From Candidatus Melainabacteria bacterium (GTDB taxonomy: Bacteria > Cyanobacteriota > Vampirovibrionia > Obscuribacterales > Obscuribacteraceae): 64,000 nt of DNA. The translations under genes were made by a program, and so were the position numbers. The notes below the pieces were generated by a model that saw only the letters and a list, made by a program, of their open reading frames with translations, made no database searches and was not told the origin of the DNA. The DNA is taken from assembly GCA_003242885.1 (NCBI GenBank), contig QKMZ01000006.1:124001-188000 (forward strand), in the 5' to 3' direction. Positions 36,317-46,687 of this stretch are shown in pieces. The first letter of the stretch is position 1. Each line of letters begins with the position of its first letter.

Positions 36317-37084
36317 TTATTCAATACTTTTTAAGGCTTTTGAGGCGGCATCACAAGCAGAAGCGAATCGCACTTGCCAATCAGCAGTCAACCAAGGATT
36401 GTGCCCACTGGTTGGTAAATCTTTTAACTGCGTGCATAGCGACTTCATAACCTTTCCGACGGGTTGCGCGGAACCGTAGTTATGATTTTTGAAACTTTGA
36501 TAAGATTGCGTCGATTGTGCTTTAACACCTACTGAAATATGTCCATTTGCGTGCTTACCGTTTAGAGCCATTGGTTTAGCGCGGACTGCATCCAAAGCTT
36601 GTTTGCCCGTAGCCGCCGCAGTTGCTATCTGCGTTACTGACACCTCCGGAGCTGCGATTGCTATTCCTAACGCAGTGCAAAACGCTTTAATTTTTTGCTT
36701 TGCGTCAGTGATTCGCCGCATAACGGCGCTGGATAACTCAGGGTTTCGACTCCAATTTGCTGCGAAATTACTATTTTGAACGAACGCCTTCCTAATACCC
36801 TTTTCGAACGCACGGCAATCGTGCCAAAGTAACCTATTTTCTGGATTTAAGTCCGGTATATCCGTGAGGAGCGTGTCAAGACGATTGTCATCTTTCATGC
36901 GCTCTCTAAAGAAGCCGCTTGCTGCATTTGGTGCATAGGGGGGATCGTGAGCTGATAATTTGGCTATTCTGGCTAGGTAGGCTGCGACTTTATCACGAAC
37001 TTTTGAGGACTGTTCGTCTAGCGCTTCAGCCGGAGATGCAACGAGCAAAAGGAAAAGGCATAATGTTATAGAAACAATTTTCAT
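36317..37084 (-). CDS. Exported protein of unknown function
   Basis: 255 aa. A signal peptide is clear (MKIVSITLCLFLLLVASPAEA, cut after AEA), so it is periplasmic or secreted. The mature part is helical and has no motif I recognise. A long in-frame extension to 37321 exists but adds unrelated residues, while AAGGGA precedes ATG 37084. It follows the HEAT gene on the same strand (167-nt gap), among other exported proteins. Confidence 0.7.
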   Translation of the reverse strand: MKIVSITLCLFLLLVASPAEALDEQSSKVRDKVAAYLARIAKLSAHDPPYAPNAASGFFRERMKDDNRLDTLLTDIPDLNPENRLLWHDCRAFEKGIRKAFVQNSNFAANWSRNPELSSAVMRRITDAKQKIKAFCTALGIAIAAPEVSVTQIATAAATGKQALDAVRAKPMALNGKHANGHISVGVKAQSTQSYQSFKNHNYGSAQPVGKVMKSLCTQLKDLPTSGHNPWLTADWQVRFASACDAASKALKSIE

Positions 37085-37250
37085 TTCAGTGGTCCCTTGA
37101 GTGGAACTGGATGCGAAATGGATTTGTTGCCAAGAAAATGACAATCTTAAATCTGCTGTTATGTCTAAATTCCCTTCGCATAATCTTTCTAAGCTCTTTG
37201 TCCGGAGCGTTTCTTTATATCTCTCGAGACAAATTATGCCGCTTGAGGAG

Positions 37251-38969
37251 TTACCACTTAGACAAAAGAGTTGAAACCAGGTCTCGAACTGAATCATTTT
37301 TACTGTTCCTGTAGGATTCAATTACAAGTTTTGCCTTATCTCCTTTGATTTTGCCTAACGCAATCAAATAGGTAATCGCGTTTTGATCGAACGATGGCTC
37401 TTTTTTCAGCGCGCCTACAATGAGAGCAACAGAACTCACGTCTCTTAGATTGCCAAGTCCTGTTACTGCGAGCCTTCTTACAAACACATCTTTACTGCTC
37501 TGAAGAGTAAGTTTGAACAAATCACCGTCTTTCTTCCTCGGAAATGCAGCCAAATAATTTAGAGAACTTCTGTACCAGTCCTGGCCTGGGTCACTTTGCA
37601 GAATCTTGTCATAAACATCTTGCAGTCCATTTACTTTGTGTTCTATTGCAAGTTCAGTGAGAGCGACCGAGCGAAGCCCTGGATTTCTAATGAGAACTGG
37701 CAATTTTTCAACAAGCAGTGCTGACGACTTTCCCTTTAGACTAAATGCTGCCCAATATCGGGTTGTGGAATCGGGATCTGTAAGAAGTTGAATGAGCAGA
37801 TTGTTGCTCTCTTCATCTTTTCGATCTTCCAATGCTCTGAGGAAGTTGTTAACAATTTCTCGATTCTTCGTTTCTCTGATAGTCTTGCGAAGTTCATCGA
37901 GAACATCGTCGGATAACAGAAGTTTTTTGTCGTAAAGAGAAAAATAGTAATTTGGACTGACTCTCCGTTCGCGAAGAAGTTTGAGCCACCTTTTGACGGA
38001 AGCCTCACGATTCGATTCTAAATACGCATCTAAAATATCCTCAGGAACCTCACCATTTGGAGGAATTAATGACTCTAGATACTCTTGATCTGATGAAGTC
38101 GGACTATTTGCAAGAGCCTTCAAAGAAATAGCACGAGTATCTTTGAATTTGAGAGACGGAAGGAGAAGTTCTTTCAAGTTTCCCATCGAAAGTGCAACAA
38201 CAGTATAGATGGCATAACCTCTCATAGAGGGCTCCCAGCTTCTCACCGCCTCTCTTACGACATGCTCCGTTTTAGGATTGAGGTCAGTCACCGACAAACT
38301 TTGAACAGCGAGTATTCTGGCCTTCGACTTACTTGATGTTATCTTCTCATACGCCGTCGTCTGTAAAGCTCCTTTGTCTAGACGCAAGTAAAAGGGAGCC
38401 ATATGGGCATCTCCAAACTCTTCGTTTTCTACAAGAAAGTCAAATAGTTCACTGGTGTGTGTATCGCGAAGATAAAGAAGAGCAAGGCCTGCCCAATACT
38501 TTCCACTTTTGAAACTTTCTGATTTTGCCGCCTTCAACAGCTGACTGTTATAGGAGCTATCACCGGCGGAAGCTAGAGTTATGTAAGAAAGCACGCGTTG
38601 GTACTGATTAGTAGAGTTGATATAGCGTGTGATGAGTGACGGATAGAACGACTCTTTGCGCAACTTCTTCAACGGGAAGTAACTCGTTTCCCTCCCCTGC
38701 ATGGCATTCACCAGTTGAGTGGTATCCACGCCGGTCATAATCAAATTCGAAAAATCGCTAAAAACATCATTGAGGTCTTTCTCTGAAAATGTTTCCCTCT
38801 GTGCATTCCTGAAGACCTCGACAAAACCATTGTAGGTTTCACTTTGTGGATTTTTAGACTCATATCCACTGACCTGAACCCGCTGAGAATCTGATTGTGC
38901 AAATGCACAAACGGATGAAGTAACAAGCAAGAGCAATGTCACGCAAAAAATTCGCACTTGTTTTCCCAT
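37251..38969 (-). CDS. Exported HEAT-repeat-like protein
   Basis: 572 aa with a signal peptide (VRIFCVTLLLLVTSSVCAFA). It is built of HEAT/Armadillo-like helical pairs, for example TRYWAAFSLKGKSS, GLRSVALTELAIEH and VRRLAVTGLGNLRDVSSVALIVGALKK. Such solenoids bind proteins or peptides. It lies 15 nt downstream of the adhesin-like gene and belongs to the same minus-strand run of exported proteins (36317-42088). Confidence 0.75.
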   Translation of the reverse strand: MGKQVRIFCVTLLLLVTSSVCAFAQSDSQRVQVSGYESKNPQSETYNGFVEVFRNAQRETFSEKDLNDVFSDFSNLIMTGVDTTQLVNAMQGRETSYFPLKKLRKESFYPSLITRYINSTNQYQRVLSYITLASAGDSSYNSQLLKAAKSESFKSGKYWAGLALLYLRDTHTSELFDFLVENEEFGDAHMAPFYLRLDKGALQTTAYEKITSSKSKARILAVQSLSVTDLNPKTEHVVREAVRSWEPSMRGYAIYTVVALSMGNLKELLLPSLKFKDTRAISLKALANSPTSSDQEYLESLIPPNGEVPEDILDAYLESNREASVKRWLKLLRERRVSPNYYFSLYDKKLLLSDDVLDELRKTIRETKNREIVNNFLRALEDRKDEESNNLLIQLLTDPDSTTRYWAAFSLKGKSSALLVEKLPVLIRNPGLRSVALTELAIEHKVNGLQDVYDKILQSDPGQDWYRSSLNYLAAFPRKKDGDLFKLTLQSSKDVFVRRLAVTGLGNLRDVSSVALIVGALKKEPSFDQNAITYLIALGKIKGDKAKLVIESYRNSKNDSVRDLVSTLLSKW

Positions 38970-38984
38970 TCACGATAACCTCGT

Positions 38985-40061
38985 CTAGCGATCCAGTGCG
39001 GTGCGTGCAAGATCCTCGTCATAGGTGATGTTGGTATTGCCAGTAATGACGATATCGCGCGCGACAACGGCTCCTTCGAACATGCAGTTTCCCGTGCCCA
39101 TTTCGACTCTCGCATTCGGTGCATAGATAATGCCGCAGAAGTGCGTGTTGTGATCTAACTTGATGGTGCCTTGTCCGTTGTACCAAATTTGAAAGTCGGC
39201 GGCTTTGCCGGATTCGAACGTGCTAGCTCCGACAGTTGAGTTCACCGCGGATAGGAAAGCATAGCCCTCTGCATTCGCGTTGTCAGTTAAAAACAGCCGC
39301 ACGCGCTCCTTCGGAACGACCTGAAGCGATTCCGCAACTATCCCGCTGCAGATATAGTCGCCTTTGCCTAAGGTCAATCTTGCTTCGCCGCCTCGCGAGT
39401 TTTTCTTGATGACTGCGCTTAAATCGCAAATTTCATTTTCCGCGATACGAATTACATTGTAAAAGCTGTCCTTAACTTCCGGATTCAAAACAATCCGCTT
39501 GTTGGCGGACGGTCTGAGTACAGCAAGTAATGGCAGCACCGGATGTGGCGGGCAGGGTGGAGCACCGTAGTGCGCAAAGCGGAAACCGCCAGTGGTGTAT
39601 TTGAATCCATCAGCTTCTTCGAACACCTGCGATCTTTCGACATCGGCTTTGCCGTAACAACCCAAAATTGCAGGGTTACGTTCTACACCGCGTCTTGACC
39701 GACCTGCGGAAGAGCTTCTTGTTTGCGTGTCAGCATTGCCGTTGAAGGTGAGATTGCGTGTCGCAAACATACAAAAACGCAGTGTGTAGTCGGGTCTGCA
39801 GCGTTGGCTTCCACCGCTAATAGGGTGAATACCGGGTCTACCAAATGGAACCGATGTACGAGAAGAGTTTCGAGGCGAAGCAGGTCGCTGTACAAAGCCT
39901 CCTCCCGGCGCCACTAACAAGTCTGCGGGAGAAGCAATTGTGGGTACTTTTCCATCAGGAACGCTGAGAGTCATTTTGCCTTGTGCAATGGCAGTTTCAG
40001 GAACTATCAAAGCCAGTGCACTCAGCGAAAGAATTGCGATTTTGCTGTAGGGTATTGTCAT
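38985..40061 (-). CDS. Exported protein with DUF7305-like adhesin/pilus C-terminus
   Basis: 358 aa with a signal peptide (IAILSLSALALIVPETAIA). The N-terminal third is Arg/Ser/Pro-rich. The C-terminal ~120 residues look like the DUF7305 beta-helix fold seen in pilus-tip or surface proteins: FQIWYNGQGTIKLD, FCGIIYAPNARVEMG, FEGAVVARDIVITGN and a final ITYDEDLA. A surface or pilus role is inferred. Its start overlaps the TPR gene's stop by 4 nt (ATGA), so translation is coupled. Confidence 0.65.
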   Translation of the reverse strand: MTIPYSKIAILSLSALALIVPETAIAQGKMTLSVPDGKVPTIASPADLLVAPGGGFVQRPASPRNSSRTSVPFGRPGIHPISGGSQRCRPDYTLRFCMFATRNLTFNGNADTQTRSSSAGRSRRGVERNPAILGCYGKADVERSQVFEEADGFKYTTGGFRFAHYGAPPCPPHPVLPLLAVLRPSANKRIVLNPEVKDSFYNVIRIAENEICDLSAVIKKNSRGGEARLTLGKGDYICSGIVAESLQVVPKERVRLFLTDNANAEGYAFLSAVNSTVGASTFESGKAADFQIWYNGQGTIKLDHNTHFCGIIYAPNARVEMGTGNCMFEGAVVARDIVITGNTNITYDEDLARTALDR

Positions 40062-42088
40062 TGTGTATCCTGCTGTATCAGTCCGTACCGCTTCAATTCT
40101 TCCTGTCTATTCTGTTTTAGCCGAGGAACATACTCTGCGCTGGCTTTTGTGAGCACTTTGCTAAACTGTTCATCCGAAAGCGCAAGAAATTTTTTCGCAG
40201 AGGAGGACTTTCCTTCCTTTTGCAATTTCCCCGCATGTTTGAGATAGATGTCCGTCAGATCTTTCGAAAAATCAATCTCCTCTGGGAAATCAGCAAAAGA
40301 CCTTTGCGCATAAAGCATCAAAGCTTCAGCACTCTCGAAATCACCGACTCTACAGAATTCCTTGCAAATGACGCGGACAGGATCATCTGCCCATGAAATG
40401 TTGCCTTCAAATGTGGCTTTGTTCTTGCTAATGATGTCGATCAATTTGCGAAGCCACGGCTCGGCTTCTTGTGGTTTTTTCTTCCGATCGTATTCTTGAG
40501 CTACATGCTGAAAGCGGTAAAGGCTGTTTTTCTTTCTGAATGAATCCAGGTTGCCTTGCATAATTGCGAAGACCTGCTCGATTATTGAATTTGCCTTTTG
40601 AAACTCATCCGTTCGCACGTAGAAAGTTGCAACGCCCAGCAGATGCCCGGCCGTGTCGGCGTCTTTTGAAGTAAGCGAAGACAACTGCTCTTGCGCAATT
40701 TTCTTCGCGCTCTCAAGATCGCCAAGGCGCTCGTACAGTTGACGCAATTCTTCGCTGAGCGAATTGTAGGTGTCGATATTGTCAGGGCAGATCTGTTTTA
40801 CTTTGTTGCGCGCGTATGACAAGAATTGGATTGCCGCATCGTTGCGATGCATATCCACGAAGTAGCGAGTTATATCGGAAAGTTGACTACTGAAGCTGCC
40901 TCGCCTTCTCAGATTGGTACGTGTGTTTTCACTGCCCATTTTCGCTACGTCTGCGTCCACAAAATCGTAGATGATTTGTTCATCGGCCTTGGTTTCTGCT
41001 TTTCGCAACGCCGAGGCAAAACCGTTCCACATGGTGCGTGTCACTTCGGAATCCACATTGGTGACGGGCATATCGCGATAGAGCTTTATCACTGATCTAT
41101 ACTGCTCAAACGCCTTGGTTTTATCACCAGCCGATAGCAACGCGCCAGCGTTACGCAGCCGCGCTTCGATTAGCCCGTGTGGATCAACCTCCGCGCGCTT
41201 CTCAGCCTTTTGCAGCCTTTCGGTTGTTTGGTTCAGATAGTCGGCTTTCTCTTTTTCTCGCTCATCTGTTTTTACCTTGTCGAGATTCGCTAGTTCAGCA
41301 GTGTTGTGAAGCTTGTTGAGGTTGCGGCGATAGTTTTCTAAAAACTTCTTCTTCATTCGGCGCACTTGGTCTGTGTCCGAGGTTGAAAGTGCATTTATGG
41401 TCGAACGCCCGATCGCAACGAGCCTATCAGAGTCCTTCTGAGCGCAATAAACATCGCACAGCGCGAGGAGCGTATCGAACACATCACTGCTCAAGCCCGC
41501 GGTCTTCAGCCCCAGTTTGAAAGATGCTTCCAGCATTGTTTTACGTATTTCATCAGTCAGTATTGCAGAACCTGACTTTTCTCCGCCCTTGACCACGAAA
41601 AATGTGTCTGGTGAAGCAGCCATGTAAAGCCACTCCGCAGCAGCCATGTTGTCTGATTTCTTGGCTGGTGTCAGCGGTGCTGTATTTGCGATGGAGATTG
41701 CTCGCTGCAAATTGCGAGCACCATCATCAAGACCGGGAAGGGCTGCAAGTTGAACTAGAATCGGAACAAGCTGAACGCTGTTTGCGCTACTAGCCTTTTC
41801 GATGTCGGAGAGCCGCTTTAGCAACTTGAATTTGGTTTCTTGGCGCACGTCTTGCCCCAGGAAGAGAGTTGCGCGCAACTGTAGTGCTTCGACGTTTGGG
41901 TCGCTCGTGCGCGGGATTATTTCATTAGACGGCGGTATCTTGCCCCATGCTTTGTATGCGGCATCGATCTGTTGTGCGTACGAGCTTTCTGCTGCCGCTG
42001 CACTTACGTGCAATGGAACAGTCATGGGCACGAGGCAAAACGCCATAGCTATTAATGTGCCATAGATTCGGTGCTGTCCGTGGGTCAT
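40058..42088 (-). CDS. Exported TPR-like protein
   Basis: 676 aa. A signal peptide (AMAFCLVPMTVPLHVSAAAAE) is followed by repeated helical pairs of TPR type (ARLRNAGALLSAGDKTKAFEQYRSVIKLY, TAGHLLGVATFYVRTDEFQKANSII). It is the first gene of the exported-protein run and couples by a 4-nt overlap to the adhesin-like gene. It may scaffold an envelope complex; no catalytic motif is visible. Confidence 0.75.
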   Translation of the reverse strand: MTHGQHRIYGTLIAMAFCLVPMTVPLHVSAAAAESSYAQQIDAAYKAWGKIPPSNEIIPRTSDPNVEALQLRATLFLGQDVRQETKFKLLKRLSDIEKASSANSVQLVPILVQLAALPGLDDGARNLQRAISIANTAPLTPAKKSDNMAAAEWLYMAASPDTFFVVKGGEKSGSAILTDEIRKTMLEASFKLGLKTAGLSSDVFDTLLALCDVYCAQKDSDRLVAIGRSTINALSTSDTDQVRRMKKKFLENYRRNLNKLHNTAELANLDKVKTDEREKEKADYLNQTTERLQKAEKRAEVDPHGLIEARLRNAGALLSAGDKTKAFEQYRSVIKLYRDMPVTNVDSEVTRTMWNGFASALRKAETKADEQIIYDFVDADVAKMGSENTRTNLRRRGSFSSQLSDITRYFVDMHRNDAAIQFLSYARNKVKQICPDNIDTYNSLSEELRQLYERLGDLESAKKIAQEQLSSLTSKDADTAGHLLGVATFYVRTDEFQKANSIIEQVFAIMQGNLDSFRKKNSLYRFQHVAQEYDRKKKPQEAEPWLRKLIDIISKNKATFEGNISWADDPVRVICKEFCRVGDFESAEALMLYAQRSFADFPEEIDFSKDLTDIYLKHAGKLQKEGKSSSAKKFLALSDEQFSKVLTKASAEYVPRLKQNRQEELKRYGLIQQDTQ

Positions 42089-42180
42089 ACGCTCTATGTT
42101 CCACCTGGAGTCGTAACTTCGTCAATTCTTTCGGCTGTATCCTATCAGCCAACATTTAATAATTTTGGCGCCTGCTGGGT

Positions 42181-42252
42181 GATGAATTTAAGGTTACCGC
42201 GGGAACACTATTGAGTGGAGACACGGAAACTCAATTCGGTCGTGGGGGAATT
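42181..42252 (+). promoter_or_regulatory. Conserved 5' leader of Cys-rich micro-protein (copy A)
   Basis: About 70 bp upstream of the GTG start align well with 52323-52397 before the second Cys-rich gene. Shared blocks include GGGAACACT, GGAGAC, CAATTC, GTGGGGGA and ATTGTG. Non-coding conservation of this length suggests a shared promoter/5' UTR or a recent duplication. Confidence 0.6.
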
Positions 42253-42522
42253 GTGCCGAAGGCCTCACTTCTTTTTGCTGCGGTGATTTTTCTCGCAGCA
42301 GGTAATTTGTCGCCCGCTTTTGCAAGCAAGTGCTACGGACTTGATCCGTGCGAAGCTTGTAGAAACTGTCACGCATGCAAGCACTGCCACGAGCTGGGAG
42401 GTAAGTGCGGCATTTGCAAACGCGATAGAAATGCCAGGTTAGAGCGCAATTCGAAAGTTGCGGCTGCGAGTAATGGTCAAAAAAGTTCGCGGCTTTCAAA
42501 TCGTAGAGGAGCGAGAAGCTAG
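42253..42522 (+). CDS. Exported 8-Cys micro-protein, copy A
   Basis: 89 aa starting at GTG (GGGGGA just upstream). It has a signal peptide ending SPAFA, then SKCYGLDPC followed by a Cys array of spacing C-x5-C-x2-C-x2-C-x2-C-x2-C-x6-C-x2-C, and a basic Ser/Arg tail. An almost identical module occurs at 52398-52676, and a 7-Cys version ends the protein at 52679-53380. The pattern suits metal binding or disulfide knots. I do not recognise the family. It overlaps the next gene by 1 nt. Confidence 0.8.
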   Translation: MPKASLLFAAVIFLAAGNLSPAFASKCYGLDPCEACRNCHACKHCHELGGKCGICKRDRNARLERNSKVAAASNGQKSSRLSNRRGARS

Positions 42523-43466
42523 TGAAACGCATCCTCGCTTCCGTGGCATGCACCATATTGCTCTGTCCGTCGTCCTTGGCCTCTGACTGGGTTGAGGACG
42601 AAGATATCTTGCCAGTTCAGCAGATGCCGCAATCTGTTCCCAGTGTCCCTGTGATGACAAAAGAGGATGACTCAGAATCGATTTTGTTCAATGAGGAAGG
42701 AGAAGCAGGCGCTCCGATGGGAGCAGCTATTGCTCCTGCGCTAACGCTTCCTCAAGAGCTCAGTTCACTGGAATTGAGTTTGTTGGATAGGACTTATAGC
42801 GATGACGGCATACTTCGAAGAATCCAACGATTAGAAGACAAAGCGCAGATGCCATCGAACGGCAATATTCTCGAACGCGTGCAGCGATTGCGAGAGCAGA
42901 TACCGACTTCTGAACAGAACAGAGCAGTTGCGCGAAAACCTCAAGGCAACACATTCTTAAATCCTTCTGATGTGCCTTGGCTTAACGCCTTAGGAAGAGG
43001 TGCTCGGGCGACCGGAAGAGGTATTTTGAACTCTGGACGATCTGTGGACGACACAGCATCATCTGTATTGTCGTCTCCTGCGTTCTGGGGACTTGCTGTT
43101 GGACTTGGAGCTGGCATTCCGCTAGCAATGATGGCGAACAGAGGTATCGGCAATTGCTATTACGGTTACGGAAATCCTGGATTTCCATCTTGCTATGCAA
43201 ATCCCTATGGATACTCGCCAGTGATGAATTTCGGCGGAAGTACTGGAACCCTAATTTCTGCTCCAGGAAGTTCCTCGTTGTTCAATCCATCGTTCGCTTC
43301 AATGCCGAGTATCCAACGAGTCGGAGGTTACACGAATCGATTTGGAACGTATGTAGCTCCGTATTATCGAACTCGCGCTGACGGAAATCCGTTCAACAAT
43401 TGGAGCACCTTCGGCAATACCAATCCCTTCAATGGTCGGCGTGGTTATAGGCGTTTTCCCTTTTGA
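42522..43466 (+). CDS. Exported Gly/Asn-rich protein with YRT-DGNPFNN tail
   Basis: 314 aa from GTG 42522 (TAGTG overlap with the previous stop). It has a signal peptide (ILASVACTILLCPSSLAS), then two short amphipathic repeats (GILRRIQRLEDK and ILERVQRLREQ) and one membrane-like helix (AFWGLAVGLGAGIPLAMM). A Gly/Pro/Tyr-rich tail ends GTYVAPYYRT, DGNPFNNWS, GNTNPFNG. This tail resembles a motif widespread at C-termini of bacterial exported proteins of unknown role. It forms a two-gene unit with the Cys micro-protein. Confidence 0.65.
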   Translation: MKRILASVACTILLCPSSLASDWVEDEDILPVQQMPQSVPSVPVMTKEDDSESILFNEEGEAGAPMGAAIAPALTLPQELSSLELSLLDRTYSDDGILRRIQRLEDKAQMPSNGNILERVQRLREQIPTSEQNRAVARKPQGNTFLNPSDVPWLNALGRGARATGRGILNSGRSVDDTASSVLSSPAFWGLAVGLGAGIPLAMMANRGIGNCYYGYGNPGFPSCYANPYGYSPVMNFGGSTGTLISAPGSSSLFNPSFASMPSIQRVGGYTNRFGTYVAPYYRTRADGNPFNNWSTFGNTNPFNGRRGYRRFPF

Positions 43467-43595
43467 TTGATCCATTTCAGGTGGACGAAGTTGTTAGTTA
43501 GAGTGCCACATCTTGTCAGCCGTTCCACAAAAATTCCACGAAGGAAAGGGTAAAGTTCGCACGTCTCGTTAAGGCTATTTGTAATAGGAGTAGAA

Positions 43596-46500
43596 ATGTC
43601 TTTTTCGCGTGGTTCTGAATGGCGTAAGTGGGATTTGCATGTGCATTCGCCTGACTCATTGGTCAATGTTAAATACGGCGCAGGTGGACATGATCCATGG
43701 GAAAAATTCCTATCAGATTTAGAGAGTCTTCCCCCTGAATTTAAAGTGATAGGAATAAACGATTATATCTTTCTTGATGGATACAAGAGGGTTTTGACTG
43801 AAAGAAAGAAAGGGCGATTAGCGAACCTTGAACTCATTCTGCCGGTCATTGAACTCAGACTTTCCATGTTTGGCGGCGCCGAAGACAATCTGAGTCGAAT
43901 AAACTATCACATCATCTTTGCAGATGAAGAGGAGCTTGACCCTTCAGTCATAGAAGCACAGTTTTTAAATGCACTTTCGCAAAAGTATTCAGTGTGTCCA
44001 GGGGTACGCGGTGATATGTGGTCGGGCACTATTTCACGCGAGAGTCTCCGAGACCTTGGTAAGAAAGTAGTAGAAAGTAGTCCTCCGCAGCACAGGAGTT
44101 CATTTGGCAGTGATCTAGAAGCGGGCTTTTCAAACTTGTGTCTCAACAAAAATGATGTTGAAGGCCTGTTAAATGGTTCTACCTATTTCGAAAACAAGTT
44201 CATAACTGCTGTCGGAAAGGGAGAGTGGAACAGTATGTTGTGGACTCAGCAATCTGCGGCAACGAAAAGAGATCTCGTCAACAGTGTCACGCTTGTTTTT
44301 ACCGCATTGGAAAATCATAAAGATTATTCGGTACAGAGAAAAAAACTCTCAGATGCTCTTGTTAATGATTATCTCGTCGATTGCAGCGATGCACATCACC
44401 TGTCGACAGCGATCCAAAAGGACAGAATCGGAAATTGTTTCACTTGGGTAAAGGCGGATCCGACTTTTAGGGGACTTGTTCATGCAACACAAGAATTTGA
44501 GACACGTTTTTTTGTCGGACAATCTCCAGAAAGTATTGCCAGAGTGCGCAACAATGCTACGAAGTATATTAACAAGGTTACGATCGTCAAAGAAGGTACG
44601 TCCAGTGTGGGCGAGACTTGGTTTGATTCTGACCTAGTCTTGAATTCGGGGATGGTGTCAATTATTGGAAATAAAGGAGCAGGAAAAAGTGCTCTTGCTG
44701 ACTGTATAGCTCTCGCGGGTGGCTCGAAGTCCGACTCGTTTTCATTTTTAAACGAACGAAAGTTCAGAAAGGGTAAGAACAATGTCGCTAAATATTTTCG
44801 AGTGACACTAGATTGGCATAATGGGCTTCAGACTTCTAGCCTTTTATCTGATGACCCTGAACTCGCAAGTATGGAACTGGTCAAGTATGTCCCTCAAAAT
44901 TTCCTTGAGGAAATCTGTAACGACATAAAAGGGACAGTTAAGTTCGAAAGCGAATTGAAGAGTGTGATCTTTTCACATGTTCCGCAAGCTGAAAAACTTA
45001 GTCAGGCTAATCTGGATGCTCTTATTTTGTATAAAACTGAAACCGTGCAGAAAGCTATTGCTGTAGAAAGAAATCGTCTATCTCGGGTAAATGCTGACAT
45101 TGTGATTGTCGAGAATATGATGCTGCCCGAATTCAGGGATAAGCTGCTGAGTCAACTCTTTCAAAAGGAAGAGGAATATAAAGCTCACAATTTGGTCCGA
45201 CCCATAGCGGTGGATAAGCCTTCGGATGAAACAGCGAATTCTGCGCTTATAGCCCAGCTTGAAGGGGAACGGAATGCTTCAGCTGAGTTGCACAACCTCA
45301 TTGAAAAAGTACTTTCCGAAGTTGAATCGCTGAACAAGAAAATTGCTGTCGTTGAACGCTTGAAAGGAAAATTGGGCAATATGCAGGCAATTATTGCTGA
45401 TTTATTGACCGAATGTGAATTTGAATTCTCTGAACTTTCAGTCGAACCCTCTCAGCTGATTCAAATTTCGATAGATACTGGGGTTTTAGATGCGAAACTA
45501 TCTGAATTCAATCAAGAGTTGATGCGCATTGCGCCTAGCATTAATCCTTTGATAGCGGACAATTTATATAGTCGATTGGAGGTAGTCAAAAAGTCTATAG
45601 CAGAGTTTGAAACTCGTCTAAGTGAGCCAATGTTGCTCTTTCAAGAGTATTTGAAAAAATTGCAAAAATGGAATGACCAATTGGCTGCACTTGTTGGAAG
45701 CTCAGAACTTGAAGGTACACTCACTCATCTTCGACAAGCTTTGAAAAATTTAGATAGCCTGCCGGATCAACATCGTCAGCTTAAATTAAGCAGAGAGAAA
45801 GTAGTATTCAGCATTCACGAAAAGTTGCAAGAGGTGATGGAGATCTACAAAGAGTATTATCGTCCAGTGAGTGTCTTTGCTGATCGACATGATCTTCTCA
45901 AAGAAGGAATTGGTCTTTCATTTGCTGTCACTATGGAAATTGATGACTTTCAGAAGAAATTTTTTGAATTCATAAGTCGTAGCCAAGGCGGGTATTTTTA
46001 TGGAGAGCATGGACCTCGTCGTCTACGGGAAATTATGCTCGATGTCGACTGGAGTGATACTGACGATGTCGTATCCTTCTTGGCACGTATCTATAATTTG
46101 TTAACTGAAGATGTCAGCGGAATTCCCAGGTTTCCAATTCTGCAATTGAAGAAGGATACTTCGCTGCAAGAATTGTATGACTATGTTTTCGGATTAGAGT
46201 ATTTGCTGCCGCAATATAAACTTCGTTTGAATGAAAAGGAGTTAGACCAGTTATCGCCAGGGGAACGCGGCTTATTGCTCTTGGTTTTCTACCTTCTCAT
46301 TGACCTCTCTGATATTCCTCTGATCATCGATCAACCAGAAGAGAATTTAGATAATCAAACAATTTATAAAACTCTAGTGAAAGCGATTCAAGAAGCAAAA
46401 CTTCGCAGGCAAGTAATAATCGTGACGCATAATCCAAACCTTGCTGTGGTTTGTGATTCTGAACAGGTTATCCATGCGCAACTAACTAGTGGAAACGAAG

Positions 46501-46619
46501 TTAAGATCCAGTATGTGTCAGGTTCTCTTGAGAATGCAGACATTAATAGAAGAGTCATTGATGTGTTGGAAGGCACACGTCCAGCATTTGAAAATCGAAA
46601 TTCAAAATATTACCCCTAG
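43596..46619 (+). CDS. PHP-domain plus ABC/SMC-like ATPase (TrlF-like)
   Basis: 1007 aa. The N-terminus is a PHP phosphoesterase-like domain (WDLHVHSPDS, residues about 12-21). Then comes an ABC-type ATPase split by a coiled coil: Walker A GNKGAGKSAL near residue 358, signature LSPGERGLLLL near 885, Walker B IPLIIDQPEENLD near 908 and VTHNPNLA near 940. TrlF-like proteins are often found in defence islands and are thought to cut or process nucleic acids upon activation. GGAG precedes ATG. The next two genes are also defence-like. Confidence 0.85.
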   Translation: MSFSRGSEWRKWDLHVHSPDSLVNVKYGAGGHDPWEKFLSDLESLPPEFKVIGINDYIFLDGYKRVLTERKKGRLANLELILPVIELRLSMFGGAEDNLSRINYHIIFADEEELDPSVIEAQFLNALSQKYSVCPGVRGDMWSGTISRESLRDLGKKVVESSPPQHRSSFGSDLEAGFSNLCLNKNDVEGLLNGSTYFENKFITAVGKGEWNSMLWTQQSAATKRDLVNSVTLVFTALENHKDYSVQRKKLSDALVNDYLVDCSDAHHLSTAIQKDRIGNCFTWVKADPTFRGLVHATQEFETRFFVGQSPESIARVRNNATKYINKVTIVKEGTSSVGETWFDSDLVLNSGMVSIIGNKGAGKSALADCIALAGGSKSDSFSFLNERKFRKGKNNVAKYFRVTLDWHNGLQTSSLLSDDPELASMELVKYVPQNFLEEICNDIKGTVKFESELKSVIFSHVPQAEKLSQANLDALILYKTETVQKAIAVERNRLSRVNADIVIVENMMLPEFRDKLLSQLFQKEEEYKAHNLVRPIAVDKPSDETANSALIAQLEGERNASAELHNLIEKVLSEVESLNKKIAVVERLKGKLGNMQAIIADLLTECEFEFSELSVEPSQLIQISIDTGVLDAKLSEFNQELMRIAPSINPLIADNLYSRLEVVKKSIAEFETRLSEPMLLFQEYLKKLQKWNDQLAALVGSSELEGTLTHLRQALKNLDSLPDQHRQLKLSREKVVFSIHEKLQEVMEIYKEYYRPVSVFADRHDLLKEGIGLSFAVTMEIDDFQKKFFEFISRSQGGYFYGEHGPRRLREIMLDVDWSDTDDVVSFLARIYNLLTEDVSGIPRFPILQLKKDTSLQELYDYVFGLEYLLPQYKLRLNEKELDQLSPGERGLLLLVFYLLIDLSDIPLIIDQPEENLDNQTIYKTLVKAIQEAKLRRQVIIVTHNPNLAVVCDSEQVIHAQLTSGNEVKIQYVSGSLENADINRRVIDVLEGTRPAFENRNSKYYP

Positions 46620-46687
46620 TGTAAATGCCAATAATTGGAGGAATGAATTTGGGAATTTCAGCATGCATACGGAGTGCGAATAACTAG

